Assembly: GCA_019155205.2 (NCBI GenBank)
Contig: JAHNZQ020003146.1
Span: 501,860-565,589, forward strand
Reading direction: 5' to 3'
Length of the DNA: 63,730 nt
Origin: Gracilaria vermiculophylla
Lineage: Eukaryota; Rhodophyta; Florideophyceae; Gracilariales; Gracilariaceae
Shown here: piece by piece, positions 1-11,499 of the stretch
How the letters are laid out: each line of letters begins with the position of its first letter
Numbering within the stretch: position 1 is the first letter of the stretch
Program-made: the position numbers and the translations under genes
Notes under the pieces: generated by a model
The model's database searches: none
Told to the model about the DNA's origin: nothing
Seen by the model: the letters and a program-made list of their open reading frames with translations, nothing else

Positions 1-127
1 GGATACTGTAGCGCACGCGGGCAATATTATGCACCACGTGGCCCAGCTAATAAATTACGAACCCTCCTTAGGAATATTATACCTTAAGGCCAAACCACCA
101 TATTGCCGTAGGAGCCACTGTACTACA
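1..127 (-). repeat. Partial LTR of the chromo-1/2 family inserted in copia-1
   Basis: This is the outer 127 bases of an LTR in reverse orientation. Read on the minus strand it starts TGTAGTACAGTGGCTCC, the same terminus as the LTRs at 8094, 21622 and 63604. The copia-1 reading frame resumes at base 129, so the LTR interrupts copia-1 coding sequence. The rest of this LTR and the other side of copia-1 lie outside the window. It contains the family's CCACGTGG palindrome. Confidence 0.8.
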
Positions 128-128
128 A

Positions 129-1460
129 GAGACATACGCTGCTGTGGTTAAGTTCACTTCCATCAGGATGATTCTGTCTATTACCACAGTTGAGGACTTA
201 CATCTACACCAGATGGACGTCAATACAGCGTTTCTGAACGACGACCTTGAGGAAACGGTGTACACGGAGCAACCCAACGGCTTTGTAGAGGCAAGCAAAG
301 AAGACCTGGTGTGTCGACTCAAGAAGGCTATCTATGGATTTCGTCAGGCCCCAAGACAATGGCATTCTAAGATATATGCCTTTCTAGTGGATGATGTGGC
401 TCTAACGTCTAACGATGCTGATGAGTGTGTATATACAGGAAGAATCCTAGGTGCATTGTTAATTATCGCTCTCTATATTGATGACTTGTTGATTGCCAAT
501 CAGAGCTTGAAAGCAATGAAAGAGGTGAAAGCTGAGCTGTCATTGCGATTCTGCATGAAGGACCTCAAAGAAGCTCGTATGGTTCTTGGTTTTGAGATTC
601 ATCGACATCGTACCAAGAGAGTCCTGTACTTGACGCAGAATGCTTACACGCACAAGGTACTGAAACGCTTCAATATGCTTCAGTCCCAACCGATGGATAC
701 ACCCATGGACTCTGGTACTTATTTGCATGCGGAGGAAGAGGCTGTGTGTAATGTTCCTTACCGGCAGGTGATTCGCTGTTTGATGTACTTGGCAGTGGGT
801 GCCCGACCGAACGTATCGTACGTCGTGTCCAAACTGGCCTAGTACGTTGAAAAACCAGGCGAAACCCACAGGAAGGCGGCCAAGCGTGTGCTGCGATACA
901 TGAACGGAACTCGTACACTTGGACTTGCATATGGCACCACCTCTAAAATCGATATGCACGGCTTTGTGGACTCTGACTGGGCAGGAGACAAAAACAATCG
1001 CAAGTCCACCAGCGGCCACATGTTTCTCATGTTTGGCGATGCATTGTCTCGGAGCTCGCGTCAGCAAGAGGTGGTCGCGCTGTGTAATGCTGAGGCAAAG
1101 TACATAAGTCTGTGTTCTCGGACTAAGGAAGGTATTTGGCTGAGGCGCCTGTGGAATGGCATTGGGAAAGCTCTTGGACTGCACGTCAAGGATTCGGTGG
1201 AATTGATGGTTGAACCCACTACTTTTTATATGGACAATCAAGGTTGCATTGATCTTGCTCGGAACGGAGTGGTAAACAAACGGACCAAACAAATTGATAT
1301 CCGTTATCGCTTCACGCGAGAGGCGTTGCAAAAGAATTCCATTGTGTTGCATTACTGTTCGACAGATGATATGGTGGCAGACATGCTAATGAAGCCATTG
1401 GGTAGAAGGAAACTGCAAAAGCCCAGAACTGCAGGCGACTTACTTTCCCTAGAGCTGTGA
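129..1460 (+). pseudogene. Copia-1: Ty1/copia reverse transcriptase and RNase H, C-terminal part of pol
   Basis: One reading frame runs from the inserted LTR to a TGA at 1458. It encodes the copia RT core (N-terminal motif around the QMDVNTAFL stretch, active-site YIDD in LYIDDLLIA near 475-500) and then RNase H (DSDWAGD near 970-990, the MDNQG motif near 1232, and the terminal KQIDIRYRF block). A single in-frame TAG at 840-842 splits the frame, where related elements usually have Gln before YVEKPGE. The RNase H motif reads NAEAKY where AEAEY is usual, so one catalytic Glu appears changed to Lys. Gag, protease and integrase are absent, presumably beyond the inserted LTR and outside the window. 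The frame is otherwise open, so the copy is fairly young but dead. Confidence 0.9.
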
Positions 1461-1469
1461 AGTCAGAAA

Positions 1470-1930
1470 CAGAGGGGGGGTGTTGGGAGGAATTGGCTAC
1501 TGTCCATGCTGTCGCAGCGCATTGCTGTTCCTAACACATATGGCTGCTCGTGTATGAAACAGGATTACGGTGGCATCCGGGAGCCGTGAATTTGTGCACT
1601 GTCATGCTCTCTTGAGTTAACGTAACGTTTATGCCTTGGTGTGCATCACTTGTGCCTTTTTGTGCCTTGGTGTTTGTCAGCCATATTGAATTGTGGGTAA
1701 CATTGTGGGTAACACATTTATCTAAAGCTTTGATATGATTGGTAGTATTGATTGTCCCTGAATTGAAGTGTGTGTTACACTCTGATCGTGTTGGTGCACG
1801 TTTCTACTATATAAGATGGCCTCGAGGCACCTCCAAGTAAATCCAAGCTAGAGCTCGCGAACTTTCTTTGCATCCCCTCAACTCTCCGTTTGCCCCGATG
1901 ACCTCCATTTTCGCAGAGGAGGTCAGCGAG
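1470..1930 (+). repeat. Copia-1 polypurine tract and truncated 3' LTR
   Basis: Ten bases after the copia-1 stop lies a purine run ending in eight G (1470-1480). The LTR begins right after it with TGTTGGGAGG at 1481. A TATATAA box at 1808-1814 fits an LTR promoter. No matching CCCAACA end is found before chromo-1 sequence begins near 1930, so the LTR looks truncated by or joined to that element. The right boundary is approximate. Confidence 0.65.
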
Positions 1931-2649
1931 CTCATGCTCATTGGAGAGCAATAGGACCTTGCCCTCACATACGCTTTATCTCAGGGAGCACCGTCTAGGA
2001 CAAGGACACCCTCGTCCTCTACTTCGTGCGCCTCAGCAGGATCTTTCAGGAGTGTCCGATTCGCGAACCCTCGAGGCTACCCACCGCCTTGCAGGATTTG
2101 CTTTTCTTGAGAGCCTGTACACTATACCACACTCACTACGGCAATGAGGGCCGACATACTGCAGTAACGGGAGAAGAACTTCCAGAACTTGAGAGACACA
2201 CCAATGGAGAGCGGATGTTATCGAACCGTTTGTCTTGACATTCGCTCCCCTCAAGGAAACTACGGTTACTTCTCTCCACTGAGAGCGCAACCTGTTCCGC
2301 TGTCACTTGCACAGTCAGCACAGGGGCCGGTATCCGACCCAGTTGGATCTCCGGGGAACATGGCACATCCCAATGCCAAACCACAGCAGCCGTGCCTACT
2401 GGATCTCAGCCCCCCTCCAAGCGGAGAAACCCTCAGGTCCATGCGTACAGGCTCCGCGTGGCTCCTTACCATCGACCCTAAGCTCCACGGAGGTCGCCTT
2501 AAGGAAAGGGATAGAAGCCGTCTGCTTCATTGACACAAATTCGTCGTGCCCAACAATCCCATTTGACCCATTAGACGTCTTTGGGAACTCTGTTTGCACG
2601 CTCCGCCATGAGAATTACAAAGTGTTTGCCTCTATCGGATGTTCCACGC

Positions 2650-3110
2650 TCTCCTCCTCAAGGTTGCGCGCTATTCTAGACACCGGAGATAGCCACAATC
2701 TGGTGCACGCTGACGTGCTCCCGCGGCCGGCTATCGGCTCCTTCAAGACTGGGAAGCTCCCTACGGTTCGCCATGCGTTGCATCGAAAAATTGAACATCC
2801 TCGGAGCAATACCTTTCTCTCTCCGGCTAGACTCCCTACAGGTGAAGGTGTGCTTTCTCGTGGCGACCAACTTGGCCGCAAAATGCATATTGGGCACTTC
2901 TTTTTTGGATCGGTATGTACGTGCAGTATATCCACGCCTGCGGAAGGTGACGCTTCACGACGCCGCCCCTGTAGGTATCGTGTCCGCATCTCCGGCAACG
3001 GACCCCAACGCGCGCCACGTGGGTAATCTTCCAAAGGAGACGCAATTGAACGAGCTCCGGGTGGTGAAGAGTATCAAAATACCCGGGAGGAGTCAGGCCG
3101 AAGTCTAGGT
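2650..3110 (+). pseudogene. Chromo-1 aspartic protease region
   Basis: The frame around 2670-2740 contains LDTGDSHNLV, a retroviral-type aspartic protease active site (DTG). A shift near 2770-2830 leads to the C-terminal part with CILGTSFLDRYV, which resembles the flap-distal ILGxxFL block of gypsy proteases. The region upstream (1941-2650) is open in pieces but too degraded to assign; by position it should be the end of gag. Confidence 0.6.
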
Positions 3111-3468
3111 GCATACTTCTGCATCTTTCCTTTCATTCCTACAAGGGATTCTTCACCTGACGACGAAACAGCACTCCATGATGGCGAACGGTGCTATGGA
3201 AATAATACCGATCATTCCCTTCAGGGTCGTGCTCGCCAACCTGAAGGAGTCGCCGTTACGGCTTCATAAAGGAACTGTCGTCGGATTGGAGTTACTCGCC
3301 CCTGCAAGACTGGATCACCTTCCTCGTGCAGGAGATCATGCAAAGCGCGGTGCAATCCCTACAGTGGAGTCTGAGGCGACATCAAAGACTCCAGAGGAAC
3401 AGAATAATCCCCCCTGGCAGGAGAACCTCCAAATTGACAAAGATTTCGAATAGTATCGCCATAGGACA

Positions 3469-4170
3469 GTGGAGATACTATTAGCATTTGAGAACATATA
3501 TTTTGGTCGCCAGGGTCAGGTTAGCCTGGCCAAGCACCGAATCCAGCTCACACCTGATTCAAAACCGGTATACCAAATCCCCAGGAGGGCTGGACCCCGT
3601 GCGCGCGATTTCGAACACGACGAGGTCCACCGGATGCTAGAGAAGGGCGTTATCAAGCCCTACAATTCCGAATAAGCCTCCCTGGTGGTGTTTGTGAAAA
3701 AGATAGATGGCTCCTTGAGGTTTTGTATTGATTATAAACGCCTCAACGAGGTGACGGTACCCGATTCGTACCCGATATCCCATATGGATGAATGCATTGA
3801 CTCCTTAGGTGATGCATCCGTTTTCTCTACGCTGGATACCAACAGCGGCTACTGGCAAATTGTAATAAATGAATCCGATAAGGATACGATAACATTCACC
3901 TCGCACTGTGGGGTCTTCAGAGTTTTAAGGATGCCATTTGGATTGAAGAATGCACTCGCTACGTTCCAACAAGGGGTGGACATAATCCTGTCAAAGTTGA
4001 AGTGGCAGTACGCCTTGGTGTACATTGATGACGTCATCATATACTCCCGCAGCGAGGAAGAACACTTCATTCATGTGAAGCACGTTCTCCAACTCCTAAA
4101 GGACGCTGGACTCACATTAGAGCTAGAGAAATGTTTCTTTTCAAGTCTTCGGTGGACTAACTGAGGCACG
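3469..4170 (+). pseudogene. Chromo-1 reverse transcriptase
   Basis: This is a gypsy-type RT: the LTPDSKPVYQ entry motif, FCIDYKRLNEVT, LDTNSGYWQI, FRVLRMPFGLKNA and the active site YIDDVIIYSR near 4020-4055. An in-frame TAA at 3673-3675 splits the frame at the PYNSE/ASLVV boundary, and another stop ends it near 4162. RNase H continues in a different frame from 4371. The catalytic Asp pair is intact, but the gene is not. Confidence 0.88.
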
Positions 4171-4370
4171 TTGTGCTTCTTGGCCGCCTACAAGTTTCCA
4201 CAAAAACTCAGGAAGCCATCAAGGAAGCTCATTCTCCTACAAACCAGACGAAGCTCTGCTCCTTCCTGGGGTGGTCTAATGTCTTCCGCAGGTTTGTCTC
4301 GAACATCTTCCATATCGAGGCGCCATGAAATAGTCTCCTGGAGAAGGACAAGGCAACGCAATAGGCCATC

Positions 4371-4900
4371 TTGACGGACGAAGAGTTTAAAGCCTTCAAC
4401 ACCCTGAAGAGGAGACTGCCAGAGCTACCGATCTTGGTATTTTTAAAGCAGCACGGCCGAACGGTGATAAACACAGTCACCTATAAATATTGGGTCGGAT
4501 GTGCCCTCCGACAAGAGCAACCTCAAGTTGGACTTCAACCTATCGAATACGGGAGGCGCAACCTCACACTTACGAAACGGAATTATTCCATCTTGGAGCG
4601 CGAATATCTCGCTATCGTCTGGACGGTGTTGCTTTTAGGCCGATACCTGGAAGTTGCGCGTTTCACTTTGAGGATGTACCACGCACCATTGAAGTGAGTA
4701 CTGTCTTTGGCAGAGGCTTTTAGTCGCCTAGAAAGGTGGAGACTAAGTTTCATGGAGTTCGAATTTGACATAGTCCTCCGTTCTGGCATAAAACACCAGG
4801 CAGCGGACGTGCAGTCGCGAATATCCACCGTCACAGATGCAAAGACAACTTTGCAGGACAACTTCACGTGTCTTGTCATCAAAGATGCCGACAGAAAAGA
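4371..4900 (+). pseudogene. Chromo-1 RNase H domain
   Basis: Around 4555-4690 the frame contains YSILEREYLAIVW, a hallmark of gypsy RNase H. It is followed after a shift by the LSFMEFEFDIVLRSG and KHQAADVQSR blocks that close the domain. The upstream part (EEFKAFNTLKRRL, ILVFLKQHGR) matches the RT-RNase H connection. At least one frameshift near 4700 separates the two halves. Confidence 0.75.
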
Positions 4901-5133
4901 TGGCTCCGTTGGAGACTGCTTTGAATGTTTTGATTCTGAAGACAGGCTAAAAGGACTCCCTAAGGTGACGGCCCTTGTTGAGAAGGGAAAAAAACGTTCT
5001 CCATATCACCAACGCGGACTTCTAGAAGGAGCAGATTACAGATGCAAACTGCAAGGAGTACCTAGACACTGTAAGACGTCGAGCATCTTTATTCGTTGTC
5101 GACCGAGACGGCGGACTCGTACGCCGCACTCCT

Positions 5134-6250
5134 TTGGACGAAGCTCTCCAAAAGGTGGTGACGGCGAGCTTTGGGGCGAGAATGCTGTATCTCTCGCACT
5201 ATTCTCGCCTCGCCAGACATCTCGGTGGAACGCGCATGTTTTTGACCATGAGTAGGGAGTTCTATTGGCCGAACATGGCTAATGACGCCTTCTTAACGGT
5301 GGCGGATTGCCACTCAAGTGCCGCTGCTAGGGGAAATATCCTCAAAAATCGGACGCCAAGTACTCTGTTTTCACCTTCAAGGCCGTTGAAGTTTGCTGCC
5401 CTGGAAAATTTGGGACCTCTACTTAAGTAATGGAGAGAGGGTACCGATTTATCCCCGTGATCACCGATCGGTTTTGGAAGGTCACGCGCACCATTCCCCT
5501 CCGTATCACCACTGCAGCAGTAATTTCCGACAACTTCCTGGAGCATTGGGTTTACCCATATGAGAATTCTGTGTATCTCCTTACGGGCAACAGACCCCAG
5601 GTAGCGGCGGAGCTATTCAGCGCACTTTCCGGAATCTTAGGGATGAAGCAGTTGTTTACCACTGAATATCATCCCCACACCAACAAACCGAAGCAGAGGG
5701 TTAATAAAACCATCGACTCAAGATTAAAGCACTACGTTGCGGACTACCAGAAGGATTAGGACGCATACATCGGTCCGCTGACGTATGCGTACAATCTGCT
5801 AGTGCACCGCTGCACGGGGACTGCTCTTCTCAATCTAGTGCTCTCGCGTATCACGCTAAGTGCTGTCATAGCAGCACGTGCCAGGGCATTCCCGGCGGAT
5901 GGGCCACAAGTACCAACAGTGGCTCAATCAAAACGCTCCTTCTTAAGTCCGTATGAAGACGCAGTCTGTCTCGCAAAGAAGAAACTCAACGCCTCGCAGA
6001 GGATGTACAAACAGGATTTCGACCGGAGGGTGAAAGAAGGCCCTCCCCTGGAGAAAAGCGATAAAGGTTTCCTCGACAAACCTGGGGAGACATCCGATAA
6101 ACCGCCGGACGTCACGTGCATGTTGGTGCCGAACACCTCAGGGCCTTACAAAGTCCTGGAAACCTATAAAGACACTGTCGCCATTGAGGTAGACGGGCTC
6201 CAAGACGTCTTTTTCCGTGATAGGGTGACGAAAGTCCCGACGCCAAGCCC
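5134..6250 (+). pseudogene. Chromo-1 integrase, catalytic residues lost
   Basis: The N-terminal zinc-binding region is recognisable (HYSRLARHLGG, REFYWPNMANDAF, DCHSSA), although the last Cys is Ser. The core follows in another frame. The first catalytic Asp block reads ALENLGP, the second reads LTGNRPQ, and the third reads HTNKPKQRVNK. So all three positions normally Asp, Asp and Glu appear changed. The GPY-like C-terminal part follows from 5802 (PNTSGPYKVLE near 6125-6160). This integrase could not be active. Confidence 0.72.
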
Positions 6251-6369
6251 TTCAGGAATGTCCGCCACCTTACCAAAGGGGCCACGCGCAAAACGTCCTC
6301 CTTCGAGCACTTCAGAAGCGACGACACCACTGGATACTGGAATTCTCATCACACCTTTCGTTGAATCAT

Positions 6370-6548
6370 TGATGGAAGCTCCAGGAGCCATCATGAACCC
6401 TCAATGTGATATCCTCTACGCGTTAGAACGTATCGTCTCGCACCGACAAACCCCTGCAGGGGTACTGTATCGCGTCCTTTGGTACGGGTACACTTCAACG
6501 GATGACATGGAAAACTCTCCGGGATACATCCCGGAGAACTTCATCTGA
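6370..6548 (+). pseudogene. Chromo-1 C-terminal chromodomain
   Basis: The end of pol reads ALERIVSHR, LYRVLWYGYTSTDD and PGYIPENFI, the usual chromodomain order (ERIL..R, Y.V.W.GY...D.W.P, .L..F). The Trp of the DDTWE block is changed to a Met-Glu-Asn run. Chromodomains on integrase direct chromoviruses to particular chromatin. The frame ends with TGA at 6546-6548. A homologous domain sits at 14828-14990 in chromo-2. Confidence 0.75.
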
Positions 6549-6857
6549 AGACAACACGCCAATCCTGGAACGGAAACGCCTCTCCGCATAGGCGCTTCCG
6601 TTTAGGGAAGGGGGAGGGGGTCCCCTCCCGGAGTTCTTTTTTGTCTCCGCTGTCTATCCCCACCCCTGGAGTTCTTCTTTTCGCCTTCAGGATGCCGTTG
6701 CCCGCTTTTTGCAAGCTCTCGCGGTGGTACTTCTGTGTCGCTGAGCGCGTGGACACGGTTCAGTCGTATTGAAGCAAGCGTTTCCGGAGCTTCTGCTCCA
6801 ACTCAAGGATATTTTATTCCGCCGCTATTATGGGCTGACTCCCATCCACAGGGTATC

Positions 6858-7560
6858 TCATGCCTGCAGGGCACCGAACTGCGTAGTATTCTTCGCATCC
6901 ACTCGAGCTATCGCTGAAAGAGTTTTGCTCTAAATGAACGCCTTCAGGCTCTCTTTGTGGACAGTCATCGAGGCTTGGTCCGCCCGTGCCCCGTGCAGCT
7001 CGAGGTCTCAGTTACGAATCTCTCGCAGGGCCTCCTTAAAATAGGTAGGCGCAAGGCGAGCTGTCACCAGACACACCATCACTAACTCTTGAATGGCGAC
7101 ACTAAGAGTCCCAGAAAATGGCCCGCTCGGGGATCCACCGGAAGTGACAATCCCTGCCGAGTGAATAGCAGCCGCCACAGGAAGAGTAGTGGACGGCAGA
7201 CCAGTCGGAACGGTAGGCTCCCGACTGGATATTGCCGGCACGGCAGCAGAGGACGGCAATGAAAAGGGTGGAGCAGCCGGCACTGGGACGCTCCCATGTC
7301 GGGGTTGCGCCACGAGGGCCGGAACAGACGAGACGGGAGTTATCTCGTCCTCCTTTATAGTAATCACACCAGCCATCGCCGCGGGAGGCCGCGCCACCAC
7401 CTCGGGGAGCTACGCCACGTCCTGCGACGGAGCCGGTAACGAAAGTAGTGTACGGATCGCAATGCTACCCACCATAGGATCATATTCAGGGACACACAGC
7501 CGTGGCACCTAATAAATTAGAGACGCTGAATAAGTGAGCTTCTTGGTCAGGACCGAGTTC
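6858..7560 (-). pseudogene. Chromo-1 antisense ORF (aORF), core and C-terminus
   Basis: This minus-strand reading region converges on pol with about 310 bp between the two stop codons. It aligns with the plus-strand region at 13780-14515 of chromo-2 over roughly 250 residues. Shared blocks include YDPMV, SLPA.SQDVA, PPAAM, SAAVP, EPTV, EALRE.RN and the final A.AD.ASM. Stops fall at different places in the two copies (here after EALREIRN, where chromo-2 has Trp), so both decayed from an intact ancestor. I recognise no domain; the middle is Ala/Pro/Ser-rich. Compared with chromo-2, about 1.2 kb of the N-terminal part is missing here. It is not gag, because gag is seen in sense orientation in chromo-4. 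Confidence 0.6.
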
Positions 7561-8093
7561 ATATCCAACGGAGACCGACAGTAGCGAAGGAGAAAAGGTT
7601 GTGAAGTAAGCCACCTCCATTGAAGATGAACGAGCGGCCGTGAGGACTAGGGCGTTTCCCAAAAGATATCCTTCAGGGAATTAGAGCATCGAGCGCCGTG
7701 AGGGAACAAACTACGAAAAGAAAGCGGAGAATAGGCCAGAAGGGCCGACGCCCTGGACGCGAACGTAGAACGCCTACGCCGTACGGATGACACCTGGGTT
7801 GCGCGGAAGAGATCACCGCTGACTGGCGCTGTAGAATCAGCGGGGTTCGCCAAGAAGGAGCAGATAAGACTGGGTCAAGAAAAGCTATTGATCCAAAAAC
7901 GGTTCAAACGAGGTACGCCAAGCCGCGGTCGGTACGCCATGCGGGAATGGGGAAGTCCGGAGGAATGCCAGAGGGAGAGGATATGTCACATCGCGAGAGG
8001 CCGTTATGACATCAACACCAATAAGAGCCGCTTGATGACCGAGGTACGGAAAGATGCACCTCGGGGACGTGGTGCACTTCAGGAAAGGAGGTA
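7561..8093. other. Leader of the aORF and polypurine tract of chromo-1
   Basis: This stretch lies between the aORF core and the 3' LTR. On the minus strand, 8093-7800 matches chromo-2 bases 11468-11800 (shared runs such as CCTTTCCTGAA.TGCACCACG). The purine-rich AGGAAAGGAGGT at 8081-8092 abuts the LTR as a plus-strand priming tract should. There is no other gene. Confidence 0.55.
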
Positions 8094-8646
8094 CGTAGTA
8101 TAGTGGATCCTAAGGTGATATTGTGTTGTGGATTTACGACGGGGTATTCCCAGGGAGGGCTCTTATTTTATTCACTGAGCCACGTGGTGAATAATTCGGC
8201 CCACGTGCGCTACAGTACCCTTCAGGAACGGTAGAATTCAAATTTACTTTACTTAATTGTTGCAAATAATTACTACAGTAGTGAGAACTGCCGAGGTGGG
8301 CTTCTGGCGCGATACTTGATCTCCCGGTCAAGCTCCACCTCTGGGGAAGAAAACCAAGCACCCTTGAGTCTGCATCTATTTTTCGGATTGGAGGTCCACA
8401 TCGAATGTGCTAAGGTTTCTAAGCCGCCGATTTACGAGTCGCCTCGTAGCAGCGCCTGTAAGAGCATTGTCCGCCCAGCGAACCTCGCTCTCTGCTTGGT
8501 GTTTGCGGATCCCCCTTCAGAATTCCTCCAGCTCGTCACAGCGAATACCGGGGATCACCTTTATGACCTCGCACATTTTGATTCAAGAAAAACTCCTAAT
8601 GGACCTTGTGCGCTACTACCTCGAAAGAAGAAGTGACGGTCCCATG
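8094..8646 (+). repeat. 3' LTR of chromo-1
   Basis: It is 553 bp, the same length as the LTR at 21622-22174, and aligns with it end to end. The first base pair is mutated (CGTAGTATAGTGG for TGTAGTACAGTGG). It follows a polypurine tract and contains the CCACGTGG palindrome near 8200. Confidence 0.8.
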
Positions 8647-10905
8647 AATTGGTGCCCTCAGCGAACAAGGCGGATGAGCAAATGTACGCTTCGGGATATC
8701 CCTCGTAGAAGGCAAATATCGACGTAAGTGGAAGGTTCAGAGCCAGGAACGTGCTTATCATTTACTGAGGGCGGTGGCAGGTATGCAAGCGCCCTTAGGT
8801 ACTGTAACACTAACTATATGAATAGGAAAAAACCGAAACATAAAAATAAATAAATAAATACTCGGGCATTCGGGCCATCGCCATGCAATGTACTAGTCCC
8901 TGCATCACACGTGGGCGACGCGTTCACTCGACCGCGTAAGCGAAACTTATTCATATTGATCCCCTTCTGCGCATTTCGCAGTACGAGCACATCTGCTGGA
9001 ACACCCCGCAAATCGGGCGTGATCTTCAAAGAGGTATGAGAACGATCCTCACTATGTGGGTGTGTGAGTTTTGAGTGTTTTCTAGGAGAAAAGAAATGGA
9101 AAATGAAGAAGGAACGTGGGTCGCGAGATGCAAAAAGTAAAGGATGTACCACCAAGTCGAGGAAAAGGGGGGTAGACGTAAGGCAAACAATGGCGAGCCG
9201 TAAAGATCCTTGTACGAGGAGTGAGCACATTTAGACTGGTAATAACCCAGGTATAGGCGCTTTCAGCGAACAAGAAGGATGAACAACCGTACGCTCTGGG
9301 ATAACCGCCGTACGAGGCAAATACTGACGTAGGCGGGAGGCTCAGAGCCGGAACTTTCGTTTCCGTTCATTGAGGGCGGCGGCGGTGACGCCGGTGACCT
9401 TACAAACTGTACTGCTACTGAAGTAAAGAGGAGAATTTCTAAAATCATAAGGACTTTTCTATTTGGGCCATCTTACGGGCATTGTCACAGGCACTGGTCC
9501 TACCGAGAGTTCCCTGTGCCACACGTATTGGACTACAGCCCCCGGCCGCTTGCACGGGGCTACTTCATATCAGCATTCTACCGTGGAAATCTCATCAAGA
9601 GGCCTTATATGGCAATACCCCGAAACACAGGCGCACACTTCAATAAGGGTCATAAAAAAAACAATTGCTTGAAAATGTAATCTAGAACAATGCCACACGG
9701 TACGTTTTTCATGAGTTAGTCTTTTGAATGGGCACCGCCAGAATGGGATACTCAATGTGTGAACGGGAATGGACCAAGATCTTGAATAGGTCTTGCCCGT
9801 CGATGAGAAGCAGTTATGTCTTTGTGGAGACCATGGTGATAACGAGCAAGACTCCCTTCAGATCCCATTCAAAGGCTCAGAACTGAACCCAAAAGAAAAA
9901 AAATTGAACAGCGCGTTTTTCAGTGGAAGGGAGCTACGGAATGGCTTTTTAGAGAGGTCAGACAAGAATAGACTACCAAGGACCACAGGCAGAAGTTTTG
10001 CGTTCCCTTATCAGCATTCGGGTCTTTTATTTTTGCAGCTTGCTTTGTCAAATACAAAACGTGCCCTTACTTTTACCGAGGTGGCTGACTAGTTTAATTG
10101 GCGACCTCACAGTTTAGAATCTTTCCGCAACTGGAGCCAATAAATGATACCTTATAAGGCGAGTGTATCAGCAAGCACATAGTACGCAGCGACAGGAGCG
10201 GTAAGCTAAGCGGGCTGCGAGCGTGGCGTAGTAGTTAGTACTGAGCCTCGGATCGAAGCCGCTCTGATGGTTCATCGTCAGCGGTACTTCATTCCTGTCT
10301 ACAGAACGGCACAAATACACTGCGACGGCTTGGATCACCAAGTATGTTGGCGAGAAACTCCATAATTATGCCGATAACTGTCCAGCTTAAGATTTGAAGT
10401 CCCCTCTTTCACCTCACTACACTACTGATGATACTCCTGTCGCTCTGCATCATGGGTTGAACGACGACCGTGCTCTCTCTCAAACCTCTACTGATTTTGT
10501 TGGAGTCTATTCCTTTCCATCTCGTGGCGTCTTGTGCCCGTTGTTTCCATTATGGAGACATAAAGGACGATTTCTCTCTCAAATGCATTGTAGACGTAAC
10601 TTTGCTTCACATGTGCCACTTAGTAGCGCTTTTTCGTGACATTGACACAGTCCTTCGGATTTGCAACAGCTGTTTTGCTGTTATCAACCGGGCGGCAATC
10701 TCCAGTTAACGTAATATAGCACACAGACGCCCATTCTTTTCATCTGTCTTGAGAACGATTTGGTGTTTTGTTTTTGCACTCGTTCCCCATCGCTTCTTTG
10801 TACTCTTTCATTAAATACAAACGTTCGTCTAGTTCTTAGATTCCCACACCTATTTCGCTCATGCAAGCCTCAATAATATCCAGTACATTAAAACGTGTTT
10901 GTAGG
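8647..10905. repeat. Unassigned repetitive stretch with a 160-bp direct repeat
   Basis: No convincing gene is present. A segment of about 160 bp at 8655-8815 recurs in diverged form at 9263-9425 (both start TCAGCGAACAAG and contain a GAGGGCGG block), in direct orientation. The scattered open frames here are short with no recognisable motifs. An origin from older transposon debris is likely but not shown. Confidence 0.45.
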
Positions 10906-11467
10906 TGGGGTATTGTCAGTTCTTCTTTCGAGGTGTAAGCGCACAACGTCCGTTAGAAGTTGTTGGTGACTCCTAAAGGCGCGAGTTTCTAAATGTGGTC
11001 TCCGGTGATCACGATCGCCAGCAGGGAGGATCGTGAAATGGGATCCACAAGCACAAAGCGTAGACTGGGGTTCACTGGATGTATAAAATTCCTACGGGCG
11101 CTGCTACGAGGCAACCTTGCGATCAACGGCTTAGAAACCTGAAGGCGTTAGACTAGAATCTCCAACAGGAAGAAGAAGAAAAAGACTCAAGGATGCTTGG
11201 TTTACTTCCCCGAGAGGTGGAACGCACCCCTTAGATTACGTTTGGTGCCATAATCCCCGCTCGACAGTTATCACTCCTGCAAACTTGTATAGTTATCTAT
11301 AATAATTACGAAAACAAATCAAAATTCTGAACTTCCTTAGCAGTACTGTAGCATACGTAGAGCGAGTATTGCACAACACGGCTCAGTTAATAAAATACGA
11401 ACACTCCTTAGAAACACCCCGTTGTAAAGACACAAGACATCATCACCTTAGGATCCACTGTAAGACA
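10906..11467 (-). repeat. 3' LTR of chromo-2
   Basis: A diverged family LTR of about 562 bp. Next to it, 11468-11500 matches the polypurine tract side of chromo-1 (CCTTTCCTGAA on the plus strand), which marks it as the 3' LTR of a minus-strand element. It is the most diverged copy and has lost the CACGTG core (reads CAACACGG). Confidence 0.7.
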
Positions 11468-11499
11468 TACACCCTTTCCTGAATTGCACCACGTCGCCG

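Larger units (their letters stand above)
1931..8646 (+). mobile_element. Chromo-1: decayed Ty3/gypsy chromovirus with antisense ORF and 3' LTR
   Basis: The order on the plus strand is degraded gag end, protease, RT, RNase H, integrase and chromodomain, then an antisense reading region, a polypurine tract (8081-8092) and a 553-bp 3' LTR (8094-8646). The 5' LTR and most of gag are missing at the junction with copia-1. Frames are broken by many stops and shifts. The element is homologous throughout to chromo-2 on the other strand, including the antisense region, which supports treating them as one family. The left boundary is approximate. Confidence 0.8.

Noticed and set aside
540..1352. Minus-strand frame of 270 codons
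   Set aside because: Antisense of the copia-1 RT/RNase H frame.
10215..10295. tRNA-like stretch with an A-box-like TGGCGTAGTAG and a GGTTCATCGTC
   Set aside because: The second motif departs from the B-box consensus, no acceptor stem can be formed, and there is no second copy to support a SINE.
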